Positions 36,632 to 49,100 of a stretch of 64,000 bases of DNA are shown here, piece after piece. Every line of letters starts with the position of its first letter. Position 1 is the first letter of the stretch. Both the position numbers and the translations under genes were made by a program. Under the pieces are notes generated by a model. The model was not told where the DNA came from. It did no database searches and saw only the letters and a list, made by a program, of their open reading frames with translations. The DNA comes from Hyalella azteca (Eukaryota; Arthropoda; Malacostraca; Amphipoda; Hyalellidae), in the NCBI RefSeq assembly GCF_000764305.2, contig NW_025942356.1:65023-129022 (forward strand), read 5' to 3'.

Positions 36632-38955
36632 GCCGGCATGACCAGTGCCGATAAACCGGTCATGACCGGACCGGAAAGCACTAGACCGGGACCACAAATG
36701 GACCTTTCAGCTATAGGTGAGCCAATATTGTTGCCATTTGTCTTGTGTAAGTGAGCCCAATTTTGCAGGACCTTGTACTGTTTTTTGCCTCTTTTAGTCT
36801 CTGCAAAGTTATAGCGGAAATTTTGATATGTTATAACGGTTAAAGATTATAATAGCTTACTTTGGGGCGAAGTTTCGTACTCTCTGAGCCACAGTTCCGT
36901 TGAACTCGATAACAATTAAAATCCGGCTTCAACCTGCATGTATTTCAATCCAAGACTCTGACAAAATACACTCAAGGATCAGGTGGACAAAGATGCCACC
37001 TGAATAATACATGCAATATAATACATGTAATATAATAATAACAATTTAATTATTATTATTATATGTGCTGGTGTGTGACTTGAATCCAAAGTATTCATGA
37101 TAGGAAGAGTTGGACAATTCTTTCCGGGTGGATACAGTGCGGCAGAGGAAGAAAAAAATCTATTGTAAGAAAAAGCACATTTATCCAGTGGGGACCTGGG
37201 CACGGCGAGTCCCGTTATTCTTATTACAAGTGGGAAAACCTGGCAAGTTCAAGTTCAGGGGCGCCGCCCTGCAGGTAACCGGTCGCTGCCACCGAGGATG
37301 GCGGNACTCACTGCAGTGAGTACTGAGTTACATTTTTTTTTGCATTTTCGAGTTTCTCTCTGCCCATTTTCTTCATTTTCTTCATCAATGCTTTTTTCAT
37401 TTTCGTCTTTCTCTCTGGCAGTTTTCTTCATCAATATCAGTTGAACGACCACTCAAGTAACTTTATGCAGTATAGAACGACACATACAACGCATTGGATT
37501 GCACCGCGCCTTGTTCCGCTGCATCGCATTATACCGGACCATCAACCCACGTCCGACCCCCGAGACTTTCCCACTCGTGCTTGAACTTGACGGTATTTAT
37601 GGTAGTTATTTATGGTAGTTCTTTATGTTACTAGCTTATTGTTAGCTCGGCTTGGGCTGGTCCGGCACTAAGGGTTATTCAAGGACAGAATATTTCTCGC
37701 ACAGAACGTTGACCCTGGGAATTTAAGTAACTATAGAATGAATTTAGGAGAATTAAATGGCGTAATGGTGGTAGGGTTTGCAGTTATAGCATTAATTGTT
37801 TGAAGTAACTTTACTTTTCAAAGCAGATCTTAATGAAGAGAAATAAATTTGAATAGATTTCAGCAAAATGGCGCGTTTAGTTTCTGAGGAGCCCCGAGCT
37901 TTTGGATTTCATTACACAAATTACTAGCGATTTGCCGCGTGTTTGGCAAGCTTTTAGCGTGATTTAAATTCTAAATGACAGTAAAATCATTTTTATTCCG
38001 TCACACTTTTACGACTGAAAACCAAAAAGCATCAAATTGTTCAATCGAAAACTACGAAATCTAACGCCGCAAGCACTATTTCTTTCAAAATTATCTGTGG
38101 TCAAAAGGGAATTACGTTTCATGGTCATACGGTAATTAGCTAAAAATTTAAGAAATGGAGAAAGCCCATCAAAAGCTGAATTGTTTGCCTGCCGGTGATA
38201 AAGGTATATAAATTCACTTAAAATGCATATATTACTGGAAGTTAGGTTTGTTATTGGTTTAACAGGAGAAATTATGAATATAAGCTTCTTGTATAATTGA
38301 TATAGTGATTTTTTTAAATAACTTTTCTTTAACCAAAGTGATCATGTCTTATTTCAGTCAAAAAGCTTTGCAACTTATAGATCCCATTATTCAGAAATGT
38401 CACCTTCCAAACTCTAGGTACATTACGGATAAAGAATTTTTCTTACATATTGTGTAGTTTAAATTTATTAGTGAGCAACTTAATTACTATGAGCTCTATT
38501 TACATTTGAGTGAGTCATGGGTTATAAACATCACATTTTCCTATATGAAATAAGAACAGGTATTCAACAGGCCCTCTATAGAATAAATTAAATAAACGAA
38601 GATATTTCTTAGTCGATGACATATTACAACTGGTGGTATACTGAGACATTTATCATAGAAGTGTGATCTAGAATTGCTTGGTGATAGAATGAGAGTTACT
38701 GATAACGTTCAACCATAATTAAATGATCATTTTTGTTTTTGTTTTTGGATCGTGGCAGCCATGTAAAAAATTTAGGTTTTATATCCATGACTTCTACATA
38801 TATTATATTATTAAGGTGATTATAATTGGCTCGACACATTACCAGTGAATCATGAGATTAATAGTTGCGTACGGTACTTTGTAAAGAAATACTATATTTT
38901 CAAATAAATTGGGTAAATTAAAAAAATTATCAACAGTTTACAAAGACTATGATGA
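36632..38955. other. Intergenic between CDA-B promoter and CDA-C 3' end
   Basis: It contains the upstream duplication shared with CDA-A (to ~37304), a single N at 37305, and the palindrome ACTCACTGCAGTGAGT also found near 28426. The rest, to 38955, is AT-rich with no recognised gene. Confidence 0.55.
36656..36669. promoter_or_regulatory. 14-bp perfect palindrome upstream of CDA-B TATA
   Basis: CCGGTCATGACCGG lies about 25 bases 5' of the TATA box, a position suited to a dimeric transcription factor. The CDA-A promoter has different short palindromes (ACCGATCGGT near 27202). Confidence 0.35.
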
Positions 38956-40109
38956 TTATATAATTTCCACGCCATCCCCGGTAGGGTCGAGCAGCCAGGG
39001 GTAGTTGCGGGGGCAGTCCATGCAGGTGAACAAACTCAAAGTCTCGTCAGGAATCTCTCGTGTCCTCACCGGGCAAGTGTTTGGTAATGAGCAAAATGGC
39101 AGACCTTGCACGTCGCATTTCTCCTTCCATTCTGGGAAATCGCGAAGTCCTGCCACTTCGGTCGGTGCTTGCATCCATTGAATCACTTGAAGCATGGTCA
39201 CGAAATACACGTCAGGGTTGCCCGATTTTGACTGAATGAAATTGATGAGTTCCTTTTTAAAATTTTTGTTTCCTTTTAGCCAAGAAGCGTGGAAATGCAA
39301 GCCGAGTGGTGCACGGTTTGTGTTGTAGTGTCGTCTGAAGTTGTGCTCGAGGAAATGGGCAAATTGCTTTGGAGTCCGGATGTTGGTGCAGGAGTCGACG
39401 TAATGACACCCAGATAGTCCTTCGTCAAACTCTGGGTCGTCTCTTCTGTCCATTTCGTTCATGACCATTTCCCAGACGGGGTGGGAGCGTGATGGACAAT
39501 TTTGGCCGTTCCCGTGACATTTGTGAGGCATCCTGAAGTACAATGTGTACGGCCATAGCGGAAGTTTCCCCAATGGCGCTGTAATCGAAGCGTCGTAGAA
39601 GAAGAACTGATCGTTCATCATGTCGAACTGAGCGTTTCCTCCAACCCTGAGGTAGGGCGCTCGTAACCCGACGATGGAATTATCTGTGATATTGGCGAAA
39701 CGTTCGACGATGAGTCTGGCCCCAGCCATTTCAGCAAGCCAGTCGTCGTATGTTCCATGGGACCAATAGTCTCGACTTTCTTTGTTCGAGATCGAGAACA
39801 CAGCGATCTCATGGCCTTTCCTGTGTAGTTCTTGAACTGCGGAGTAATTGGTGTACTTGTGCGACGTGAAGAACGTTGCTTTCACTTGACAACCGTTGGG
39901 ATTCTTTCTTTCCCCGTTGAAGATGTCATCGTACAAATCCACATTATCAAGGTTGATTGCTCCTGAAAATGTGATGGTGATCATTTGCGGTGTTTGTTTT
40001 GGGTTGATATCACCAGGAATTCTAGTGCCGTCCACGGAACAGAAACATTCTGGCAAAACGCATTGACTTTTGTCGCACACCTGGGCTCGGTTTGGATCTT
40101 CTTCCACAC
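38956..40109 (-). CDS. CDA-C exon 5: CE4-like domain
   Basis: The acceptor TTACCGCAG precedes VEEDPNRAQVCDKSQC. The exon is open for 384 codons to TAA after GDGVEII. It holds the whole deacetylase-like domain in one exon, as in CDA-B. Confidence 0.93.
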
Positions 40110-43100
40110 CTGCGGTAAAAATATCGTTGTATAAATTTCCTGATAGTATAACATATCCTACCGCTCTTTACTCCACTTCGATAGTGTTACAACATATACT
40201 GAGCTTGATCCAACTCCTATACACTGAGCCTGTTACCCCTCTTATACAATAATGCTGTTACATGTAACACTGAGCATGACACCCTCTACACCGCACATGC
40301 TGCCACCCTAGCATCACAATCCTGACATCACATGCACCGGCTAACTCACCACACGTGTTCTCGTCGGAACCGTCATCACAGTCAGGTTTGCCATCACAGA
40401 AGAGCTCCTTGGCGACACACACGCCGCTGCCGCACGCCAGGTCCGTCCCCGAGCACAGCGGCTCCTCCGTCACCAGCAGCGGCTTAATCTTCCGCGGTCC
40501 TGGGGGGATGTGATGTAAGGGGATGTGATGTAAGGACAGATGATGTGAGGACAGATGATATGAGGACAGATGATGTGAGGACAGATGATGTGAGGACAGA
40601 TGATGTGAGGACAGGTGATGTGAGGACAGATGATGTGAGGACAGATGATGTGAGGACAGATGATGTGAGGAGAGATGATGTGAGGACAGATGATGTGAGG
40701 ACAGATGGGTTACGGTGAAATAGAATAACAGATATGTTACGTACGCGTTATCAGGACCCCAGGTCGAGTCAACATAAAAATGATGCGGTATCTTAATCAC
40801 TATCACAAGCCATGTCTGCTTACAAATGAGACTCCTAATCACTACTACAAGCCATGTCTGCTGACTAATAAGACTCCTAATCACTAATACAAGCCATGTC
40901 TGCTGATTAATGAGGTTCCTAATCACTATCCCAAGCCGTGTCTGCTGATTAATAAGACTCCTAATCACTAACACAAGCTATGTCTGCTGATTAATGAGAC
41001 TCCTAATCACTAACACAAGCCATGTCCGCTGACTAATGTCTCCTAATCACTACTACAAGCCATGTCTGCTGACTAATGAGACTCCTAATCACTAACACAA
41101 GCCATGTCTGCTGACTAATAAGACTCCTAATCACTAATACAAGCCATGTCTGCTGATTAACAAGACTCCTAATCACTAACACAAGCCATGTCTGCTGACT
41201 AATGAGACTCCTAATCACTAACACAAGCCATGTAAAGCCATGTCTGCTGATTAATAAGACTCCTAATCACTAACACAAGCCGTGTATGCTGACTAATGAG
41301 ACTCCTAATCACTAACACAAGCCATGTCTGCTGATTAATAAGACTCTTAACCACTATCCCAAGCCATGTCTGCTGACTAATGAGACTCCTAATCACTATC
41401 ACAAGCAATGCCTGCAAGTCTCACTCTCAAGTCTCACTCTCAAGTCTCACTCTCAAGTCTCACTCTCAAGTCTCACTCTCAAGTCTCACTCTCAAGTCTC
41501 ACTCTCAAGTCTGTCGCAGTTGCGGACTTTGGTCTTCCAGTCACAGACTTGTCTGTCGACGTCGAAGGCGAGGCCGTTGGGGCACCGCACTGCGGCCAGG
41601 CGGCTGGGGCCAGAGCGTCCACTGCGGTCACATCTGTCATGCAATTAAATATTCAGTAATTAACTAATTATATATATATTTTGTTATAAATAAAATTTTT
41701 TGAACCTTGGATTGTTTCACTTCTTTTTTTTCTATGTCAGAACAGCTTCTTTTCCTGGCTGGGTGCACACCGAATGGGATTATGTTCAGAATCCAATTGA
41801 AATATATTTTTGCAGTGTTTTATTCATTATTATAGTGAATTTTGTTTCTAATAATGCTAATTGTCCGAGGAATCTTTAATACGGTGTAGTATAAGAAGAA
41901 ATGTGACTTAGATATTGTCTTTAGTGATCAATAATGGTCTTATTTAAGAATTGTCTTTAGTGTTTGATAATTACTGCAAATTTTACGTAAAATTCGCATG
42001 CGGCAGCCAATATTGATAAATATCACATGAACATTCATTTCCGGGAAAATATTTACGGGATTATGTGGCTGCTTAGCACATATATGCGCTTCAAGAAAAC
42101 CAAACATTGCCACATTAAAAAGAATTTTGGTTCCCAATAATGTAGTAGTGGACATTAAAAAATGTACTCACGTGAACAAAGGCTTATAACTGCTCAATGA
42201 AGTCTATACAGGGTGTCCCAAAAAAAACGATACCCAACTTTGAATGGCTGTAACTCGAAAAGTAATAGAGTTAAAAAAATTTGAAAGGTTAGGATTTGTT
42301 CCCTATGTTTATCTGCATCTCTTCACCAAAAATCAGACAGATCGATGTAGCCATAAGCGTTTGATAGAACTTTCAGTGACGTGTGCTAAAATCGTGCTTG
42401 CGCACAGTTTTAGTAAGATCATTTTGCATACTCATTACGTTGTCTTGACATGTTTTCTTTTCGCTGTTTTATTTTTAGCGCANACCCGTAACATGACCCG
42501 TATAACATAACATAACCCGTAACATGACCCGTATAACATAACATAACCCGTATACATGACCCGTATAACATAACATAACCCGTATACATGACCCGTATAA
42601 CATAACATAACCCGTATACATGACCCGTATAACATAACATAACCCGTAACATGACCCGTATAACATCTGTCTCTTATACACATCTAGATGTGTATAAGAG
42701 ACAGACCCTGTATAGTGTATAGGGCCCTAGCATTTATTTACTATATATTTTTATAGTAAATATTATAGTATAGTAAGATATACTACTATATATAGTAATA
42801 TTATAGTAGTATAGTAAATATAATAAATATAGGTCATATTTAGGTTACTATACATATATGATAATTATGTATTATACATATATATGATATTTAGGTGCTA
42901 TGCATAAAAATGATATTTAAGTATTTTGCCTAAATATGAAATGTATAGGTGTTCTGCATATTTGGGTGCTATACGTATATATGATATATAGGGGGTTTTG
43001 CACATTAATTAGCTGGACAAAGAATCGCGGGCTAATTTTTGGATGTTCGCTGTAATAAAATCTGTAATATATTTGAATTTTTTCTAAATGTGAATGTTAG

Positions 43101-46100
43101 TTATACATTTATGAGACTTGTTACGAGCACAATTTACCGATACATTTGGAGAAATGGGTGAGACTTTGAATGAGTGAGACTTTTTGGAGAAATGGGTGAG
43201 ACTTTTTGGAGCAATGAGTGAGACTTTGAATGTGAGACTTTTTGGAGAAATGAGTGAGACTTTGAATGTGAGACTTTTTGGAGAAATGAGTGAGACTTTG
43301 AATGTGAGACTTTTTGGAGAAATGAGTGAGACTTTGAATGAGTGAGACTTTTTGGAGAAATGGGTGAAGCCACTCTGGGCTGTGTGTCAATACCTGGGCC
43401 CGTATACATGACCCGTATAACATAACATAACCCGTATACATGACCCGTATAACATAACATAACCCGTATACATGACCCGTATAACATAACATAACCCGAA
43501 ACATGACCCGTATATTGTTCTGAGTGTAGAGACTTCAATTGACCTCCTCTTGATTTGTAATCAAATTATCGAGCGAACATATATATAAGACCATATATGT
43601 GCATGTATACTACCGACGCGATACTTCCTATTTATTTCGATTTATATTAGCCTTATATTAAGTCTTCATTATATCTCTATATGTAATACATATATTAGGC
43701 CTTTATGAGGCATATATTGGACTTATATTAGGCATATATTAGGCTTATATAAGGCCTTCTTTAGGCATATATTAGACCAATATTAGGCATATATTTGGCT
43801 TACATTAGTCATACATTAGTCCTATATTAGGCTTACATTAGTCCTATATTAGGCTTACACTAGTCCTATATTAGGCTTACATTAGTCATATATTAGGCTT
43901 ACATTAGGCTTACATTAGTCCTATATTAGGCTTACATTAGTCATATATTAGGCTTACATTAGGCTTACATTAGGCTTACATTAGTCATATATTAGGCTTA
44001 CATTAGGCTTACATTAGGCTTACATTAGTCATATATTGGGCTTACATTAGTCATATATTAGGCTTACATTAGTCATATATTAGGCTTACATTAGGCTTAC
44101 ATTAGGCTTACATTAGGCTTACATTAGGCTTACATTAGGCTTACATTAGGCATATATTAGTCATATATTTGGCTTACATTAGTCATATATTGGGCTTACA
44201 TTAATCATATATTAGGCCCATACTGGCTTACATTAGTCATATATTAGGCCTATATTGGTCTTACATTAGTCATTTATTAGTCATATATTAGTCCTATATC
44301 AGGCTTACATTAGTCATATATTAGGCCCATACTGGCTTACATTAGTCATATATTAGGCTTACATTAGGCTTACATTAGGCTTACATTAGTCATATATTAG
44401 GCTTACATTAGTCATATATTGGGCTTACATTAATCATATATTAGGCCCATACTAGGCTTACATTAGTCATATATTAGGCCTATATTAGGCTTACATTAGT
44501 CATATATTAGGCTTACATTAATCATATATTAGGCCCATACTAGGCTTACATTAGTCATATATTAGGCCTATATTAGGCTTACATTAGTCATATATTAGGC
44601 TTACATTAATCATATATTAGGCCCATACTAGGCTTACATTAGNCAACACAACAACACACCAACACAACAACACAACAACACAACAACACAACAACACTCC
44701 AACACAACAACACAACAACACATCAACACACCAACACAACAACACAACAACACATCAACACTCCAACACTCCAACACCTGTCTCTTATACACATCTAGAT
44801 GTGTATAAGAGACAGGGCCTATACTAGGCTCACATTAGTCATATATTAGGCCCATACTAGGCTTACATTAGTCATATATTAGGCCTATATTTGATTTACA
44901 TTAGTCATATATTAGGCCTATATTAGGCTTACATTAGTCATATATTAGGCCCATACTAGGCTTACATTAGTCATATATTAGGCCTATATTTGTCTTACAT
45001 TATTCATATATTAGGCCTATATTTGGCTTACATTAGTCGTATATTAGGCCTATATTAGGCTTACATTAGTCATATATTAGACATATAAGAGACCGTACAC
45101 CGCACCTAACAACGTCTCTGCAGTCGTCGCCGGCAGAGAGTCTGAAGTACTCCTCAGAGTCGCGGCCTCTGCAGAGCTGCTCTGTGGTGGTGGCGTTGCT
45201 GCTCTGCCGGGGGTGCCGCTCTGAACCTGAGGGGTTTATATGAAGTTACTATAAAGTTTATATTGTAGTATATTGGTTCATTTTGGCAGAAGCTTCTCTT
45301 TTATGCAAGTTTGATTGTATTTTCGAAACGTCGCATTCCATTAAAATTTCATTTGGGAACCTGCTTTTTGATCTCCCGGCGCCAGCAAGAAATTTTGTTT
45401 GACTCAGTGAAAAAACGAAGAAGATTATTAATAAAAAGCATGCTCTGGTCTTTAATCGAAATTGTAGTATATATACATATTTTTATATTATATTACTATG
45501 TTCCCTTCAAAGTTTCCCCTTTAAAAAAAGTAACTTAGTAAAGTTGTATAATTGAAATGTTAAAAAAATCATTGAGCTCGTGCCCGACCCTTCTGGAAAG
45601 AAAACAATGTGAATTTTCTGCGATTTTTTTTCCATTTTCGATTCTTAGCAAAATCTTAACAAATGATTTTCATTTTCATACACAAGTATTCATCATCTTG
45701 TAACTCCTTCAAATATCATGAAAATCAAGGAGGGAGAAAGTTTTTAGTAGAAAATTATGCTAAGAATAAACTTTTAATGAAAACATATCAGTACTTTGAT
45801 GTATACTGTTCATCAAGTTGTGTTTTGTCTACATCCTGCAGGGTACCACCAACACAGAAGTTCATAGCCGATATTTTTTATTATGCTTTATAATTTATTA
45901 TAAATTATAATGATCGTTTATTTGTACTAAATGCCGTCCGGCATAATTCCCTGTACATGGAGGATGCAAAATCTTGTGTTTCGTAAATTTTATTATTATA
46001 TTGAAAATTTGGCTCGATTTTTCTATCATTAAGTTCACCCCCCCCCCAAAAAAAAAAAACTCTAAGTTTGTAGCTGTTATACCATTTCTTATTAATCCTA

Positions 46101-49100
46101 AATGACAACCGGTATTACAACCCCGTACCTTATAAGAAGGTTGCGGAAGTTCTTGTGCTTCGTTAAACTTAATTATGTTTCAGAAAGTTTACCTTGCTTG
46201 TCATTAGAGCCCTCGTAAAAAGAACTAAGTTTGTTTTCTTGTTAATTAAGGAGAAGTTTTCTGTCTTTCCAACATCTGTTCCTTCGAGCGGTGAACATCC
46301 TCCAATGGCCGGCAAACATACACTCAGAGGAATGTAAAATTATGTTTCAGAAAGTTTACCTTGCTTGTCATTAGAGCCCTCGTAAAAAGAACTAAGTTTG
46401 TTTTCTTGTTAATTAAGGAGAAGTTTTCTGTCCCTCCTACATCTGTTCCTTCGAGCGGTGAACATCCTCCAGTGACAAGCAAACATACACTCAGAGGAAT
46501 GTAAGAGTCATTGTTCAAATAGCGATGTACTTATTGCTCTTTTGTGGGTCGTCCTTACCTAGTTTATCAGTTTCAAGTACCAAAAAGTTTATAATTAAAA
46601 AAATGGCATCAATTGACATTAATCATTTAGTCATGAGTGCAATCACCTGAACAGAATCATACACCAAGACAACAACACAAAAACACAAAAAAAAACAAAA
46701 ACACAAAACCCAAAACACAACAACAAACCAACACACCAACACAACAACACACCAAACAACAACACAACAACACACCAAACAACAACACAACAACACACCA
46801 ACACAACAACACAAAAACACAACAACACACCAACACAACAACACACCAACACACCAACACACCAACAAACCAACACACCAAACAACAACACACCAACACA
46901 CCAACACAACAACACACCAACACAACAACACAACAACACAACAACACAACAACACACCAACACACCAAACAACAACACACCAACACACCAACACACCAAA
47001 CAACAACACACTAACACAACAACACAACAACACACCAACACACCAACACAACAACTCAACAACACAACAACACACCAACACACAAACACAACAACACACC
47101 AAACAACAACACAACAACAAACCAACACAACAACACACCAAACAACAACACAACAACACACCAACACAACAACACAACAACACAACAACACACCAACACA
47201 CCAACACACCAACACAACAACACACCAACACAACAGCACACCAACACACCAACACAACAACACACCAACACAATAACAACAAAACGCCTTTTTGTAGGGC
47301 AAAACTGGGTCAGAATGACCCACACAATTGGGAAAATACAACACAATTTGGACAATGTCTCACTAATTTTTCTTAGTGTCGATGTGCTTTAAATGTTTAG
47401 CCAAAAGAAAGCAAAACGCCCGGCAAGTCCATGAGCTGCCTAACCTTTGCGGTTCTTCAGTTGCTGCATATGTTTGTCCTGGTGAACAAATTACGTTTCC
47501 TTTCTTGCTCTCTTCGTGTTGTTGCAGTTTAGTTAATGGGTAATTATTAACGGGTAATTATTAAGGTTTTATTATTATTGGGTAATTATTGTGGGTAATT
47601 ATTGAGGGGTAATAATTTAGGTACAACCATTAATCGGTTATTAATAATGAATAACTATTAAGAGGTAATTATTAATGGGCAATTATTAATGGTCAATTAT
47701 TAATGGTCAATTATTAATGGGTAATTATTTATGTGTAATTATTAATGTTAATTGTGATATTTTATCCATGTCTTTTTAATCTCGTTCTATGCAGGACAGA
47801 AGATTGACAGTAAATTAATTTGCATGGTTTACAGCACTAACAACAGTTATCTGCTTTACACGAAATTTCTGTTTAACAAAAAATTGCAAGCTATCATTTA
47901 TAATTCTTAGAAACAATTTATATCTTTTGTAATTTTTTTAAATTTTTTCATAATTTCTCCCGAATAATATAGCTGAATAATCTTAATATAGCATAATAAT
48001 AAAAATTAATAATCCTAACGATCTGTTATTAATGTTTAATCAAAATATACCACTTCTCCGCTTCGAAAAAAGAGTATGCGTAAAATGATGTCAGGAACAG
48101 AAATAAAATAAAAATACCAATAATTCATTATTATATTTCTTAAATTTACTGTATGAAAGTCATGTAACAATTAACTTTAATCACGCTTAATGAGATTGCA
48201 ATGTTGCTAATAACTTTGAGGTCTTCCAACGCAGTGACTGCAACGCCAGCCAAGTGATGATCTCATCCACTGACTTTAAAACATTTCTAGAACTTTGCTT
48301 CAAAACAAGAGTATTTTAAACCGGAAAATTAATTTTATTAAGTTTCAACTTTTGTATATTGATATCAAAACACACAGAATCATGTTTCGGAAACTTCTGG
48401 TATCATTAAGCCTGGCAACATCTGCTGATATCATCGAGGCTTGGCAACATCTGCTATCATTAAGCATGGCAACATCTGGTATCATCAAGCATGACAACAT
48501 CTGGTATCATCAAGCATGACAACATCTGGTATCATCAAGCCTGACAACATCTGGTATCATCAAGCATGGCAACATCTGGTATCATCAAGCCCGGCAACAT
48601 CTGGCATCGGTTCTCATGTGGTGGTTGTCTACGAATCTCATTTTTAAATCATCGTGGGGGAATGTGTGGCCAGCCGAACACCGCGGTTACCCCTGGAATA
48701 ATTTTTACTAAGAAACAGATGATCGACGTCACAAGATCCAGGAAGAGCGAGCGGCAGCCAACAGCGCCGCATAACGTGCATGTGTCGTGCGGCTGGCAGG
48801 CTTGACTGGAAGCTTCCATACCCGAGGCTGGGCGTGCGTCCTGTTCTGGAAACTTCCCAGGCAGTTTGGTGTTGAATATGCGCTTGATAACACGGAAAAT
48901 AGTTTATATGAGAGACATGTGATGATAATTTATATGAGAGACATGTGATGATAAGTGACAGGTTATAAGACTAAGAAGACTTATTGACGACTGGATAAAG
49001 TCCCGCAGACAAGATGTTGCCAGAAAGAATATTCTTCTGCAAAGCGAAAAGACTCAGACGGAGGATATTCAAGAGGGAAGATTTTCTTTCAAATCGTTCA

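Larger units (their letters stand above)
43690..45085. repeat. Large ~20-bp AT-rich array, interrupted by artefact
   Basis: Dozens of TTAGGCTTACATTAGTCATA-type units lie close to the donor of CDA-C exon 2. They are interrupted at 44643-44815 by an N, a CAACA repeat and an adapter. Confidence 0.92.

Noticed and set aside
42435..42683. Peptides starting MCIRDR and MYKRQ
   Set aside because: They are translations of the Nextera adapter, not genes.
46643..47344. Long minus-strand frames rich in Cys, Val and Leu (membrane-protein-like)
   Set aside because: They are translations of the CAACA/CCAACA array. All overlapping frames look alike and no splice or start context supports a gene.
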